Made by a program: the position numbers and the translations under genes. A stretch of DNA of 64,000 nucleotides from Companilactobacillus farciminis KCTC 3681 = DSM 20184 (lineage in GTDB: Bacteria > Bacillota > Bacilli > Lactobacillales > Lactobacillaceae). This document shows, piece after piece, positions 8,301 to 15,846 of this stretch (position 1 is the first letter of the stretch; each line of letters begins with the position of its first letter). The stretch lies in assembly GCF_002706745.1 (NCBI RefSeq), contig NZ_CP017702.1, forward strand, positions 186,001-250,000, in the 5' to 3' direction. Below the pieces are notes generated by a model. That model was not told the DNA's origin and did no database searches. It was given only the letters and a program-made list of their open reading frames with translations.

Positions 8301-9393
8301 ATTCTTTAGTTCCATATTTTGGTTTGTTTATATAGTCATCATAGGCTTGTCTTGATTGTTCAACAGCCTCTTCATTCTTGGTAGTATGCCACATATCGCG
8401 TAGTTTACATAAATCAATAGCGTGATTTTCGTATTGATTCACTTTAGCCATACTAAAATAAGATTCGCCGTTAAGAATCTCGTTCAAAGTGATAGTGCTA
8501 TATATTCTGTTGGCTGCATCTAGAACTGTGAACTGATCATCATCTAGTATGGAGTCTAAATCATCTAATTTTGATTCTATATCTTTACCAGAAAAATTGA
8601 GTTTTTCTTCATCCTTAGTTAATGATGTTTTAAAGATAGTATTTAGATGTGCTACGTTTCCTAAGATTAGATTAATGACTTCTTTAAGCAACTTTTTAGT
8701 TTCTTTATCCAATGTAAAGTCTTTTAAAATATTACTTGATTTTTGAGTAGCATTACCACGGCCAATTAAGATATCGCTGATGTGATTCCAATCACAATCG
8801 TCTGGGAAAGAAATGTCGTATTTTATTAATTGTTGGTTAAGTTCAATTAGTTCTTTTGATAAATTATTATTCAAATTGGATATGTTAAATTTTTGATGTT
8901 CGTAAGTAAAATTACCACGATACTTAAGAATATTGTGAAGTGCTAAATAAATTAAACGAATATCAGCTTTGTCTTTATTTAAAATCAATTCTTTTCTTAA
9001 ATGGAAAATTGTTGGAAATTCTCGATAGTATTCTTTATCCGTGTACGGACCGTCAATGAATAAATTGTATTTATCTCTTTTTCTATCAGGATCTTTTTTA
9101 GAAACCCAAGAGTTTTGTAGTCGAATTAAAAAAGAAGGGTCAGTTTTGGCTAGTTCTTCACTAAAGATTTCATTCAACCAATTGATACGATTTTTGCGTC
9201 TTCTATAGCGTCGTCTTGTTGAACGGTTTAGTCGAGTTTCCTTAGCTGTTTGAGCTTCTTCAAATAATCTGACTCCCCAGAGATTTTTCTTTTTGATATT
9301 AAGTAGATCATAATTGTCATTGGTAACAGCCCATCCAACAGAGCTTGTCCCAATATCTAAACCGATATTATAAGGTTGTTCTTTTTTAGTCAT
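5323..9393 (-). CDS. cas9: CRISPR-associated endonuclease Cas9 (type II-A)
   Basis: The start chosen is the ATG at 9393 behind GGGGGA, giving 1356 residues beginning MTKKEQPYNIGLDIGTSSVG; the in-frame TTG at 9405 overlaps the ribosome binding site. Domains in order: RuvC-I with catalytic Asp13, an arginine-rich bridge helix at about 51-75 (TRLNRSTRRRYRRRK), the REC lobe, RuvC-II with Glu766 (HIFIEVTRE), HNH with Asp856-His857 (QVDHILPRTY), RuvC-III with His1000 and Asp1004 (HHAQDAYLA), and a PAM-interacting C-terminal region. All catalytic residues are present, so an active RNA-guided double-strand nuclease is expected. The PAM cannot be inferred from sequence alone. Confidence 0.97.
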   Translation of the reverse strand: MTKKEQPYNIGLDIGTSSVGWAVTNDNYDLLNIKKKNLWGVRLFEEAQTAKETRLNRSTRRRYRRRKNRINWLNEIFSEELAKTDPSFLIRLQNSWVSKKDPDRKRDKYNLFIDGPYTDKEYYREFPTIFHLRKELILNKDKADIRLIYLALHNILKYRGNFTYEHQKFNISNLNNNLSKELIELNQQLIKYDISFPDDCDWNHISDILIGRGNATQKSSNILKDFTLDKETKKLLKEVINLILGNVAHLNTIFKTSLTKDEEKLNFSGKDIESKLDDLDSILDDDQFTVLDAANRIYSTITLNEILNGESYFSMAKVNQYENHAIDLCKLRDMWHTTKNEEAVEQSRQAYDDYINKPKYGTKELYTSLKKFLKVALPTNLAKEAEEKISKGTYLVKPRNSENGVVPYQLNKIEMEKIIDNQSQYYPFLKENKEKLLSILSFRIPYYVGPLQSAEKNPFAWMERKSNGHARPWNFDEIVDREKSSNKFIRRMTVTDSYLVGEPVLPKNSLIYQRYEVLNELNNIRITENLKTNPIGSRLTVETKQRIYNELFKKYKKVTVKKLTKWLIAQGYYKNPILIGLSQKDEFNSTLTTYLDMKKIFGSSFMEDNKNYDQIEELIEWLTIFEDKQILNEKLHSSKYSYTPDQIKKISNMRYKGWGRLSKKILMDITTETNTPQLLQLSNYSILDLMWATNNNFISIMSNDKYDFKNYIENHNLNKNEDQNISDLVNDIHVSPALKRGITQSIKIVQEIVKFMGHAPKHIFIEVTRETKKSEITTSREKRIKRLQSKLLNKANDFKPQLREYLVPNKKIQEELKKHKNDLSSERIMLYFLQNGKSLYSEESLNINKLSDYQVDHILPRTYIPDDSLENKALVLAKENQRKADDLLLNSNVIDRNLERWTYMLNNNMIGLKKFKNLTRRVITDKDKLGFIHRQLVQTSQMVKGVANILDNMYKNQGTTCIQARANLSTAFRKALSGQDDTYHFKHPELVKNRNVNDFHHAQDAYLASFLGTYRLRRFPTNEMLLMNGEYNKFYGQVKELYSKKKKLPDSRKNGFIISPLVNGTTQYDRNTGEIIWNVGFRDKILKIFNYHQCNVTRKTEIKTGQFYDQTIYSPKNPKYKKLIAQKKDMDPNIYGGFSGDNKSSITIVKIDNNKIKPVAIPIRLINDLKDKKTLQNWLEENVKHKKSIQIIKNNVPIGQIIYSKKVGLLSLNSDREVANRQQLILPPEHSALLRLLQIPDEDLDQILAFYDKNILVEILQELITKMKKFYPFYKGEREFLIANIENFNQATTSEKVNSLEELITLLHANSTSAHLIFNNIEKKAFGRKTHGLTLNNTDFIYQSVTGLYETRIHIE

Positions 9394-9450
9394 AATATCC
9401 CCCAATTTCTTTTACTTGTAGTGTAATCGGATTCAACACTTACAGAATAC

Positions 9451-9478
9451 AGTATATTTGAATATTAAAGTAGTCTAA
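9451..9478 (-). promoter_or_regulatory. Probable cas operon promoter
   Basis: On the minus strand TTAGAC (9478-9473) and TATACT (9456-9451) are 16 bp apart, about 58 bp upstream of the cas9 ATG. The -10 is near consensus and the -35 is moderate. No other good promoter is seen in the short gap shared with the divergent lipoprotein gene. Confidence 0.5.
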
Positions 9479-9585
9479 ATCCTAGTTTTAGATATTATTA
9501 CGTAATCGAATACAATTCCCCTTGAGTCCACCAAAAATTTCTCGTAACATGAAATAAGAAGTTTTAACAAAAGGGGGACAAGGGG

Positions 9586-10152
9586 ATGGCTCAATCCAAA
9601 ACAGCAAGTAAGAAATTCATTGCTTTATTGAGTATTTTGCTGTGTTTATTAGTGGTTTCTGGTTGTTCAGAAGATGAATCAACATCAAATTCTTCTGATA
9701 CGACCAAAACTGAATCGGTTCAAAAAGCTACTAAGGCTGATAAGTCAAAATACAGCATCGCTAAGAAAGAAAATGTTGCCTTGTTAGCGAAGAAGAAAAA
9801 ACTTCAACAACAGGCTGATACTTTGGCATCACAAAAGCAACAAATTCAAAGTGATGAGAAAAAGGCTCAAGAACAACAGGCTGCAGCTCAAAAGAAGCAA
9901 CAAGAAGAGCAACAAAAACAACAATCTGAAGCATCAGCTAGTTCTGCCAACCAACAATCGGAAGAACAAAGTCAATCACAATCAAATACGGATATGAATA
10001 CGTCTGATTCGGGGAAAATCGTCGGCAACGTTAATTCACACATTTATCATGTCCCAGGTCAGAGTGGCTATCGAATGAACTCCAAAAATGCGGTTTATTT
10101 TGACAATGAACAAGATGCCATTAACGCAGGATATCGGAGGGCCTTGAGATGA
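9586..10152 (+). CDS. Lipoprotein with coiled coil and C-terminal sunset-like domain
   Basis: A 188-residue protein with a lipoprotein signal peptide (LLCLLVVSGC, lipid on the Cys near residue 27). A low-complexity Ser/Thr linker follows, then a Lys/Gln-rich coiled coil (about 60-125). The final 45 residues contain GNVNSHIYHVPGQSGYRMN and the ending AINAGYRRALR. That last module resembles the small domain often fused to secreted nucleases of the DNA-entry type; the name 'sunset-like' is from memory and not searched. It overlaps the nuclease gene by 4 bp (ATGA). A surface-tethered partner for the nuclease is inferred. The ribosome binding site is AAGGGGG. Confidence 0.75.
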   Translation: MAQSKTASKKFIALLSILLCLLVVSGCSEDESTSNSSDTTKTESVQKATKADKSKYSIAKKENVALLAKKKKLQQQADTLASQKQQIQSDEKKAQEQQAAAQKKQQEEQQKQQSEASASSANQQSEEQSQSQSNTDMNTSDSGKIVGNVNSHIYHVPGQSGYRMNSKNAVYFDNEQDAINAGYRRALR

Positions 10153-10976
10153 TGAAAAAATTAGTTAAATTACTGATGGTTTTACTGATGATTCCAAGCG
10201 TCGCTTATGCCGGTCAGCAGACTGAAGTAGAAGGTAAGTCAGAGGTCATCAGCAGTCAAACTTATCAAAAACGTACTAAAAAATTAGTTTCTAAGAATAA
10301 AAGGTTGAAGAAGTCGATCACTAAACTTCAAAAGCAGATTGCATCTGATCAACAATTTGTCGATGAACATTCTAATCAGAAGACTCAACAAGCTGACAAT
10401 ACAAACTTGGCTAATCTTGACTATAATGGTACGCAAGAAATTATCGTCAATAATAATGAGCCTAATTTCTCGCAGGCTGATTTAAGTACGGTCAATGGTG
10501 CTTGGCAAAAGTATGGCGACTTGGATAATTTGAATCGAGTTACAGCAGCCAATGCTTTGTTGAACGTATCTTTGATGCCTTCTGCTAAACGTGAACCGCT
10601 CCATTGGAATCCAACTGGGTGGCATAACAAGCGTATCAGTGGTGGCTGGTTGTACAATCGTAGTCATTTGATTGGCTATCAACTAACTGGTCAAAATAAC
10701 AATCCTAAGAATTTGATGACGGGAACTCGTTCATTGAATAGTCCGGAAATGTTAGCTCATGAAATGGACATCGCTTATTACTTGAAGCAAAGCAGTTCGC
10801 ACTATATCAGATATCGTGTCACGCCAGTCTTTCGTGGCAATGAATTACTACCAAGAGGGGTTCAAATGGAAGCTCAATCAGTTGGCGATAATTCAGTTCA
10901 CTTCAATGTTTATATTTTTAACGTGCAAGATGGCGTTACTTTGAATTACAACGATGGAACTAGTCAAATTGGATAA
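10149..10976 (+). CDS. Secreted DNA/RNA non-specific endonuclease (DNA-entry nuclease type)
   Basis: A 275-residue protein with an N-terminal signal peptide ending near AYAG, a Lys-rich helical stretch, and a beta-beta-alpha-metal nuclease domain. YNRSHLIGYQLTGQNNNPKN corresponds to the D-R-G-H signature: the histidine is the general base and the downstream asparagine binds Mg2+. The Arg-Ser-His variant replaces Asp-Arg-Gly-His, as in streptococcal-type extracellular nucleases. Likely roles are degrading extracellular nucleic acid or DNA uptake at the cell surface. Translation is coupled to the lipoprotein upstream. Confidence 0.88.
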   Translation: MMKKLVKLLMVLLMIPSVAYAGQQTEVEGKSEVISSQTYQKRTKKLVSKNKRLKKSITKLQKQIASDQQFVDEHSNQKTQQADNTNLANLDYNGTQEIIVNNNEPNFSQADLSTVNGAWQKYGDLDNLNRVTAANALLNVSLMPSAKREPLHWNPTGWHNKRISGGWLYNRSHLIGYQLTGQNNNPKNLMTGTRSLNSPEMLAHEMDIAYYLKQSSSHYIRYRVTPVFRGNELLPRGVQMEAQSVGDNSVHFNVYIFNVQDGVTLNYNDGTSQIG

Positions 10977-10980
10977 TATA

Positions 10981-11011
10981 AAAACCGCAATCAATTAGGT
11001 TGCGGTTTTTT
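10981..11011. terminator. Bidirectional terminator between convergent genes
   Basis: AAAACCGCAA pairs with TTGCGGTTTT with a 9-base loop and T runs on both strands. It serves the nuclease operon and the convergent MerR gene, whose TAA stop lies at the edge of the T tract. Confidence 0.85.
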
Positions 11012-11411
11012 ACTGGGAAAAACGTCTGGCGGCACTCAAACTGTCAGACCTTTTTCCCTTCATAATTTCTTCTTCACGTTTAATTTTTGAATCAATGATG
11101 TCCATTCGTTCGACAGAATCTAGAAAGTCTCGTTTAGCTTTTTCACGCTGTTTGAGAAGCATTTTATAACGACGTTTCACGGCAGCGGGACCAGTTTCTT
11201 GGCAAAGTTCCAAATACTTTTTGATTTCGGAAATAGGAATGCCAAGCTCCCGTTGAAATTTAATTCCTTGGAGCCAAACGACAGCTTCATCATCAAAAAT
11301 TCGTTCGCCGGTTAAATCTCTTTTTTCGGAAGGAATCAATCCCAAATCTGAATAGTAACGAATGGTGGCTACCGATAATCCTACAACTTTACTTACTTCA
11401 GAAATTTTCAT
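11010..11411 (-). CDS. MerR family transcriptional regulator
   Basis: A 133-residue protein beginning MKISEVSKVVGLSVATIRYY, the winged helix-turn-helix of MerR regulators, followed by the usual FDDEAVVWLQGIKF segment and a long coiled-coil dimerisation helix. No cysteine cluster for metal sensing is seen. It lies 22 bp after the SDR gene on the same strand, so it probably regulates that operon, perhaps in response to a reactive carbonyl or solvent; the effector is unknown. Confidence 0.93.
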   Translation of the reverse strand: MKISEVSKVVGLSVATIRYYSDLGLIPSEKRDLTGERIFDDEAVVWLQGIKFQRELGIPISEIKKYLELCQETGPAAVKRRYKMLLKQREKAKRDFLDSVERMDIIDSKIKREEEIMKGKRSDSLSAARRFSQ

Positions 11412-11433
11412 TCATAAATCACTTTCTTCACGA

Positions 11434-12168
11434 TTATTGTTGAGAAGTAGGGCGCATTACAATCTCATTCATAGTAGTGTCGTCAGGCATGTTGATGGCA
11501 AAGGCAATTGCTTGTGCGACCCGATCGGAACTAATGGCGTAAGCGTGATAAAAGGCGTCCAAATTTTGTTTGGTTTCAAGATCTTTAACGTGATCTAGCA
11601 ATTCCGTTTTGACAGCCCCCGGTGAAATGACCGTTATGCGAATGTTGCTTTTAGCAGCAGCTTCTTCTTTGCGTAGGGCTTCACTGATGGCTCTAACACC
11701 AAATTTGGTAGCAGAATAAACACTGGAACCGATGCTAGTAGCGTGACCAGCTACAGAAGCAATATTGATGATTTGACCACTACTTTGTTTACGCATGATT
11801 GGTAGGGCAGAGTCAATTCCATAGAGTGTACCTTTTAAGTTAACGTCAATCATTTTATCCCACTCGTCAACGCGACCTTTGATTAATTCAGAACGAGGCA
11901 TCAACCCAGCATTATTGATCCAAACGTCGATTCGTCCATATGTATTTAAAGCATATTGAGCAAGAGCTTGGACTTGAGACAGAACCGTAACGTCAGTAAC
12001 TCTAAAACTTGCCTGTCCACCGTCATTCTTGATATCTTGAGTGATTTTTTCCAAACGATTCTCGCGCCGAGCACCTAAAACTACCGTATTTCCTTGCTTA
12101 GCCAACAATTTAGCGCTACTTTCACCGATACCACTAGAAGCACCAGTAATGACGATAATTTTACTCAT
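11434..12168 (-). CDS. Short-chain dehydrogenase/reductase
   Basis: A 244-residue classical SDR: TGASSGIG at residues 8-15 for NAD(P) binding, NNAG after the fourth strand, a catalytic serine near SVAGHATSIG, and a YSATK active site (Y-x-x-x-K). ARREN after strand 2 suggests NADP(H) preference, as a basic residue follows the strand. It reduces or oxidises an unknown carbonyl/alcohol substrate. It forms a two-gene operon with the MerR regulator downstream. Confidence 0.93.
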   Translation of the reverse strand: MSKIIVITGASSGIGESSAKLLAKQGNTVVLGARRENRLEKITQDIKNDGGQASFRVTDVTVLSQVQALAQYALNTYGRIDVWINNAGLMPRSELIKGRVDEWDKMIDVNLKGTLYGIDSALPIMRKQSSGQIINIASVAGHATSIGSSVYSATKFGVRAISEALRKEEAAAKSNIRITVISPGAVKTELLDHVKDLETKQNLDAFYHAYAISSDRVAQAIAFAINMPDDTTMNEIVMRPTSQQ

Positions 12169-12264
12169 AATGTCATACTCCTTAACGATTCTTATTAGTT
12201 TAGAATAGCATCAAGAATTTTTTTTGCTTCATAAAGACGGCTAGTTTATACGTATTGTAATTGT

Positions 12265-12317
12265 AAAAAAATAGCATCTGTTCAATCGTCCTGCTTAGAG
12301 GATTTCTGAATAGATGC
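12265..12317 (-). terminator. Terminator downstream of the small membrane protein gene
   Basis: Read on the minus strand, GCATCTATTCA pairs with TGAACAGATGC across a 22-base loop and is followed by TATTTTTTT. Between the upstream gene's stop (12419) and this terminator lies the family-1 repeat relic. A similar GCATCTATTCA hairpin precedes the relic at 23416, so the hairpin may belong to the extended repeat. Confidence 0.7.
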
Positions 12318-12352
12318 CATTAATCTTTATATCTTTATATTAAAAAACACTA

Positions 12353-12415
12353 TCTAGTCCGGAATAGCAAAGCACATTGTTCCAGCCAAATTTGCTTTGC
12401 TATGGAGGACGGAAT
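12353..12415 (+). repeat. Structured repeat family 1, internally deleted copy
   Basis: This keeps both ends of the element seen in full at 32488-32655 and 32821-32992: TCTAGTCCGGAATAGC on the left and GAGGACGGAAT on the right, plus GTTCCAGCC. The central structured part is missing. The remaining arms, AATAGCAAAGCA and TGCTTTGCTAT, still pair with each other. It lies 3 bp from the stop of the minus-strand gene at 12419. Confidence 0.75.
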
Positions 12416-12418
12416 GTT

Positions 12419-12736
12419 CTATTTCTTACTGAATTTAACTTTAACTTTCTTAATAATAGAACTGATAATAAACAATACAACTGCCAACATAACAATGAAG
12501 GTGACGATCGTATTGATATAACTCAAGTTCTCTGGTAGCTTGAAGAAATTCGTGAATGTTAAATAGATGCAATAAATGGCAATGAAGGTTAGGGCGACCG
12601 TATCGCCAGTCCAAATCTTTTCTTCATTACGATGTGAAACTTTAGAAATCATATAAATGATATAAACGACTATCAAAAGGACTAAAACCATTGATGTGAT
12701 AGCATTTCTAGCTAATTCAAAATTGGCTGGTACCAT
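12419..12736 (-). CDS. Small membrane protein of unknown function
   Basis: The start chosen is the ATG at 12736 behind GGGGGAA; a TTG at 12751 overlaps that site. The 105-residue product has three predicted membrane helices (about 10-32, 45-62 and 70-92) and a basic C-terminal tail ending KKVKVKFSKK. I do not recognise a family. It stands alone between the SDR operon and lacD, on the same strand as both. Confidence 0.7.
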   Translation of the reverse strand: MVPANFELARNAITSMVLVLLIVVYIIYMISKVSHRNEEKIWTGDTVALTFIAIYCIYLTFTNFFKLPENLSYINTIVTFIVMLAVVLFIISSIIKKVKVKFSKK

Positions 12737-12783
12737 TAATTTTTCCCCCAATATGTATAAATATATAAAATTGCAAAATAAAC

Positions 12784-12828
12784 GAAAAACTGGATAATCT
12801 CAGACTTTCGCCTAAGAAAACCCAGTTT
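12784..12828 (-). terminator. Terminator after lacD
   Basis: On the minus strand AAACTGG and CCAGTTT enclose an inner hairpin CTTAGGC-GAAA-GTCTGAG with a GNRA-type loop. The T run after it is short (TTTTTCG). It is the probable end of the lac operon. Confidence 0.6.
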
Positions 12829-12859
12829 ATTCGAATCAATTAGTTCTAATAACTAAATA

Positions 12860-13855
12860 TTAGTCTTTTGAAACTTTTTCTTTCCATGAAGTTGCAGTTT
12901 CAGCAAGAACCTTGTTTAGTTCTTCGATGTTCTTCTTACCTTGATCGTTCATCCACTTCTTACCAGCTTCTTCACCGTCTTTAGCGAATGGTTCGATAGC
13001 GCCTTTCCATGTAGCACGGCCACATAGAACACCATTGAACTTAGCATCAGCATCTTTAGCTAGGTGTAGTTCATCTCTGAAGGCTTGTGCAGAAACACCG
13101 GCACTCAAGAAGATGTATGGCAATTTAGTAGCATCACTTTGTTCCTTGAAGTACTTGATAGCTTCATCCTTTGTGTAAACAACAGGGTTGTCGCCGTTAA
13201 ATCCTTCAACGTAGTCAAGGTTAATAGGAACTTCAACCTTCAAAACATCAATGTGATATTGTGGCTTTGAGAATTCTTTCATAGCTTCGATAACCTTGTG
13301 AGGCTTTACCTTAGCGTATTCGGCACTCTTAACGTCACCAATTGAGTCATCATATGTAACTAATTCAACGAAGAAAGGAATATCTTCGGCAACACATTCG
13401 TCACCAACTCTTTCTACAAAGGCTTCCTTTTGATCGATGATTGATTTATCTTCGTCTGGGTCGATGTATAGCAAGAACTTGATTGAGTCAGCTCCAGCTT
13501 CCTTCAAACGACGTACTGACCATACAGAAATCAAATCTGGTAATCTACCAGGTTCTGTTGCATCGTAACCTGTCTTTTCGTATGAAACTAATAGACCTGA
13601 ACCGTCGGCTCTAACTTTTGAAGCTGGAAGACCATATTCTGGGTCCAATAGGATAGCAGAAGCATAAGGTGTCAATTCACTTGAAATAGCTTTTTTGAAT
13701 TCAACGATATCTTCTTCGTTAGCTGGTTTGTTTGCAGCTGCGGCTAACATTTTCTTTAGTGAACCACGTTGGTCAATAGCAAGAGCTGCAATAACTCCGT
13801 TCTTGTCAGACATTTTTTCTAGTGCTGCGTACTTACTTGGTGTTGTCATATACAT
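12860..13855 (-). CDS. lacD: Tagatose 1,6-diphosphate aldolase
   Basis: A 331-residue protein of the LacD family (typical length 325-330), starting MYMTTPSKYAALEKMSDKNG. It contains the ALAIDQRGSLKKML segment near residue 25 and the lysine-bearing strand LKVEVPINL, as expected of this class I aldolase. It cleaves tagatose 1,6-bisphosphate to dihydroxyacetone phosphate and glyceraldehyde 3-phosphate. Either ATG (13855 or 13849) could be used after GGAGG. It lies 27 bp downstream of lacC and is probably co-transcribed with it. Confidence 0.95.
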   Translation of the reverse strand: MYMTTPSKYAALEKMSDKNGVIAALAIDQRGSLKKMLAAAANKPANEEDIVEFKKAISSELTPYASAILLDPEYGLPASKVRADGSGLLVSYEKTGYDATEPGRLPDLISVWSVRRLKEAGADSIKFLLYIDPDEDKSIIDQKEAFVERVGDECVAEDIPFFVELVTYDDSIGDVKSAEYAKVKPHKVIEAMKEFSKPQYHIDVLKVEVPINLDYVEGFNGDNPVVYTKDEAIKYFKEQSDATKLPYIFLSAGVSAQAFRDELHLAKDADAKFNGVLCGRATWKGAIEPFAKDGEEAGKKWMNDQGKKNIEELNKVLAETATSWKEKVSKD

Positions 13856-13882
13856 TCATTCCTCCGAATAATAAATTAAACA

Positions 13883-14827
13883 TTAGTACTTAACTATGTC
13901 TACCTTTTCAAAATAATCTTTATATTGGCTAATGTCAATATTTCCAGTCTTTTCCTGCAAAGTATTTAGGATTCCGACTGTCATAGCTCTTTTCATGATA
14001 TCTTCTGGTGTTTCATTCTTGACTAAACCTGCGGCTAAACCAGCTACAGTAGAGTCACCAGAACCAACAGGGTTAACGGCGTGTATTTTTGGAATGTTTA
14101 CTTTGAAGAAGTTATTTTGGTATTTAACGAATGCGCCCTGTGATCCGAGTGATACTACAACCCAAGGAATTCCTTGGAAAATTTCTTCGGTTGCTAGTTT
14201 TTCCTTCAAGTCGTTCAAATCAGTGACTTCTTTGCCAATTAATTGAGCGATTTCATCTTGATTAGGTTTGATCATAAATGGTTTGTTGTCACTTTCTAGA
14301 GCCAAACGCAATGCTTCATTTGAACTGTCTAAGACGACAGGGACATCATGTTTAGCAGCAACTTGTACCATTTTAGAATAAAGACTTGTTGAAAGTCCTT
14401 GTGGTAAGCTACCAGAAATTGTTACCAATCCAAAGTTACCAACTTGATCGTTGAAGTGCTCTAGAAAAGCATTTTCATCGTCTTTTGAAAGGATAGGACC
14501 GGCTTCAAGAATCTCTGTTTGATCGCCATTGTCGTGTAAGATAGCGATACAGTTACGTGATTCCTGACTGATTTTCATAAAAGCGTGATCGATGTCATTC
14601 TCATCCAATTGATTAGTAATAAACTGACCAATTGTTCCACCGATGATACCTGATGCTGTTACGGAAACGCCTAATTGTCTCAAAACCCTAGTAACGTTTA
14701 ATCCTTTACCACCAGCTGTCTTGGAAACATCTTTTACACGATTAACGGTATCAATATTAAGATGTTCTAGTGGATAAGAGATATCGACTGAAGGGTTCAT
14801 GGTGATTGTTAAAACCGAATTACTCAT
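13883..14827 (-). CDS. lacC: Tagatose-6-phosphate kinase (PfkB family)
   Basis: A 314-residue PfkB-type sugar kinase: the N-terminal TMNPSVDISYPLE, the GGKGLNVTRVLRQLG signature near residue 40, and the C-terminal NPVGSGDSTVAGLAAGL with the catalytic aspartate. PfkB phosphosugar kinases include LacC and 1-phosphofructokinase; the lacD neighbour and the lacAB genes upstream identify this one as LacC, which phosphorylates tagatose 6-phosphate. It is separated from lacB by 486 bp of structured repeats instead of the usual short gap. Confidence 0.93.
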   Translation of the reverse strand: MSNSVLTITMNPSVDISYPLEHLNIDTVNRVKDVSKTAGGKGLNVTRVLRQLGVSVTASGIIGGTIGQFITNQLDENDIDHAFMKISQESRNCIAILHDNGDQTEILEAGPILSKDDENAFLEHFNDQVGNFGLVTISGSLPQGLSTSLYSKMVQVAAKHDVPVVLDSSNEALRLALESDNKPFMIKPNQDEIAQLIGKEVTDLNDLKEKLATEEIFQGIPWVVVSLGSQGAFVKYQNNFFKVNIPKIHAVNPVGSGDSTVAGLAAGLVKNETPEDIMKRAMTVGILNTLQEKTGNIDISQYKDYFEKVDIVKY

Positions 14828-14880
14828 TGTGCGGACTCCTTTATTTACTTTTAATTAGTCTGGTTTCGGCCATTAAAAAT

Positions 14881-14980
14881 GGGTTCTATGAAACAAACCT
14901 CTCAAGTTAGTCCTGCGTCAAGCACTGTACCATTTCAGTTCAGTGCTTGACGCAAGGCTAACTTTTATTTCATATAGCCC
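14881..14980. repeat. Long imperfect inverted repeat (about 100 bp)
   Basis: An inner stem pairs GTTAGTCCTGCGTCAAGCAC (14906-14925, continuing TG) with its near-complement at 14941-14962. An outer stem pairs GGGTTCTATGAAA (14881-14893) with TTTCATATAGCCC (14968-14980). The loop is about 13 bases. There is no T run directly after on either strand, so it is not a plain terminator. It lies in the lacB-lacC gap beside the 132-bp repeats. Confidence 0.8.
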
Positions 14981-15036
14981 TGGTAATGAGTTACACAATG
15001 GTAGCTCATGTTTTATTTGAATCTAAACGTTGCTTT

Positions 15037-15310
15037 CCACTCTCTATCAAAACGAGTTACACAAGCCAACTTTTTCCGGTTTGCTACGCTATGAAAATCG
15101 CCCGCAAGTGCAAATACCGCGGTCAATTCCCATAGCTAGGCAAATCCTCGAAAGTTCCCAGGCTTGTTCCACTCTCTATTAAAACGAGTTACAAGCAACA
15201 GATTTCTGCGCTTTGCTACGCTATAAAAATCGTCTGCAAGTACAAATTCCGCAGCCAATTCTTATAGCTAGGCAAATGCTCAAAATCTAAACGTTGCTTT
15301 CCACTCTCTA
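15037..15310. repeat. Structured repeat family 2: two 132-bp tandem units plus a third border
   Basis: The border CCACTCTCTA occurs at 15037, 15169 and 15301, an exact 132-bp period. Both units share the AAAACGAGTTACA lead-in and a core with TTTGCTACGCTAT pairing to ATAGCTAGGCAAA. Outer arms differ but pair within each unit: ACAAGCC with GGCTTGT in unit 1, AAGCAAC with GTTGCTT in unit 2. An inner helix switches from CCGC/GCGG to CTGC/GCAG. A shortened relic (GAGTTACACA to AAACGTTGC) precedes at 14989-15033. No coding frame is conserved. It lies between lacB and lacC. Confidence 0.8.
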
Positions 15311-15313
15311 ATC

Positions 15314-15829
15314 TTAGTCGTGGTAGAATCCTTCGTCCCATAGCTTCATTTCGTGATCGTAGAAGTGAGGGTTGTCGTGTTGTTCTGGATTGTCTTTTGC
15401 TTCAACAGCATCGATCTTCTTAACTAGGTCGTCATCTTCGCCTAAGTAGTCAGCGGCAAGGAATGTCTTAACGATTTCTTCAGCCAAGTGTTCACCAACA
15501 ACGGCACCACCGAAACTGATAACATTAGCATTCAAGTGTTCCTTAGCATACTTAGCAGCTGTTGTATCAGCAACTAGAGCAGCACGTACACCTTGGTTCT
15601 TGTCGGCAGCAGTTGAGATACCAACACCTGTACCACAAAGTACAACACCGTAATCAGCTTTGCCATCACGAACAAGGTTAGCAACACGTAGTCCGTAGAT
15701 AGGGTAGTGAGTTCTTGTGTGGTCGTATGTACCAACATCAATAACCTTGTGGCCCATAGCCTTTAACATTTCTGAAATTTTAATTTTAGTATCTGTAACA
15801 ATATGGTCGTTTCCTAATGCAATAATCAT
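15314..15829 (-). CDS. lacB: Galactose-6-phosphate isomerase subunit LacB
   Basis: A 171-residue protein, the exact usual length of LacB, with the N-terminal [13 protein letters not shown] and the [11 protein letters not shown] active-site segment holding the catalytic-type cysteine. LacA and LacB together form the isomerase that converts galactose 6-phosphate to tagatose 6-phosphate. It lies 17 bp downstream of lacA. Its stop is four bases from the structured repeats that separate it from lacC. Confidence 0.96.
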   Translation of the reverse strand: MIIALGNDHIVTDTKIKISEMLKAMGHKVIDVGTYDHTRTHYPIYGLRVANLVRDGKADYGVVLCGTGVGISTAADKNQGVRAALVADTTAAKYAKEHLNANVISFGGAVVGEHLAEEIVKTFLAADYLGEDDDLVKKIDAVEAKDNPEQHDNPHFYDHEMKLWDEGFYHD

Positions 15830-15846
15830 AAATTAATTCCCTCCTA

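Noticed and set aside
6965-8746. Plus-strand frames of 60-75 codons inside cas9
   Set aside because: They are antisense shadows without ribosome binding sites; the cas9 frame carries all the conserved domains.
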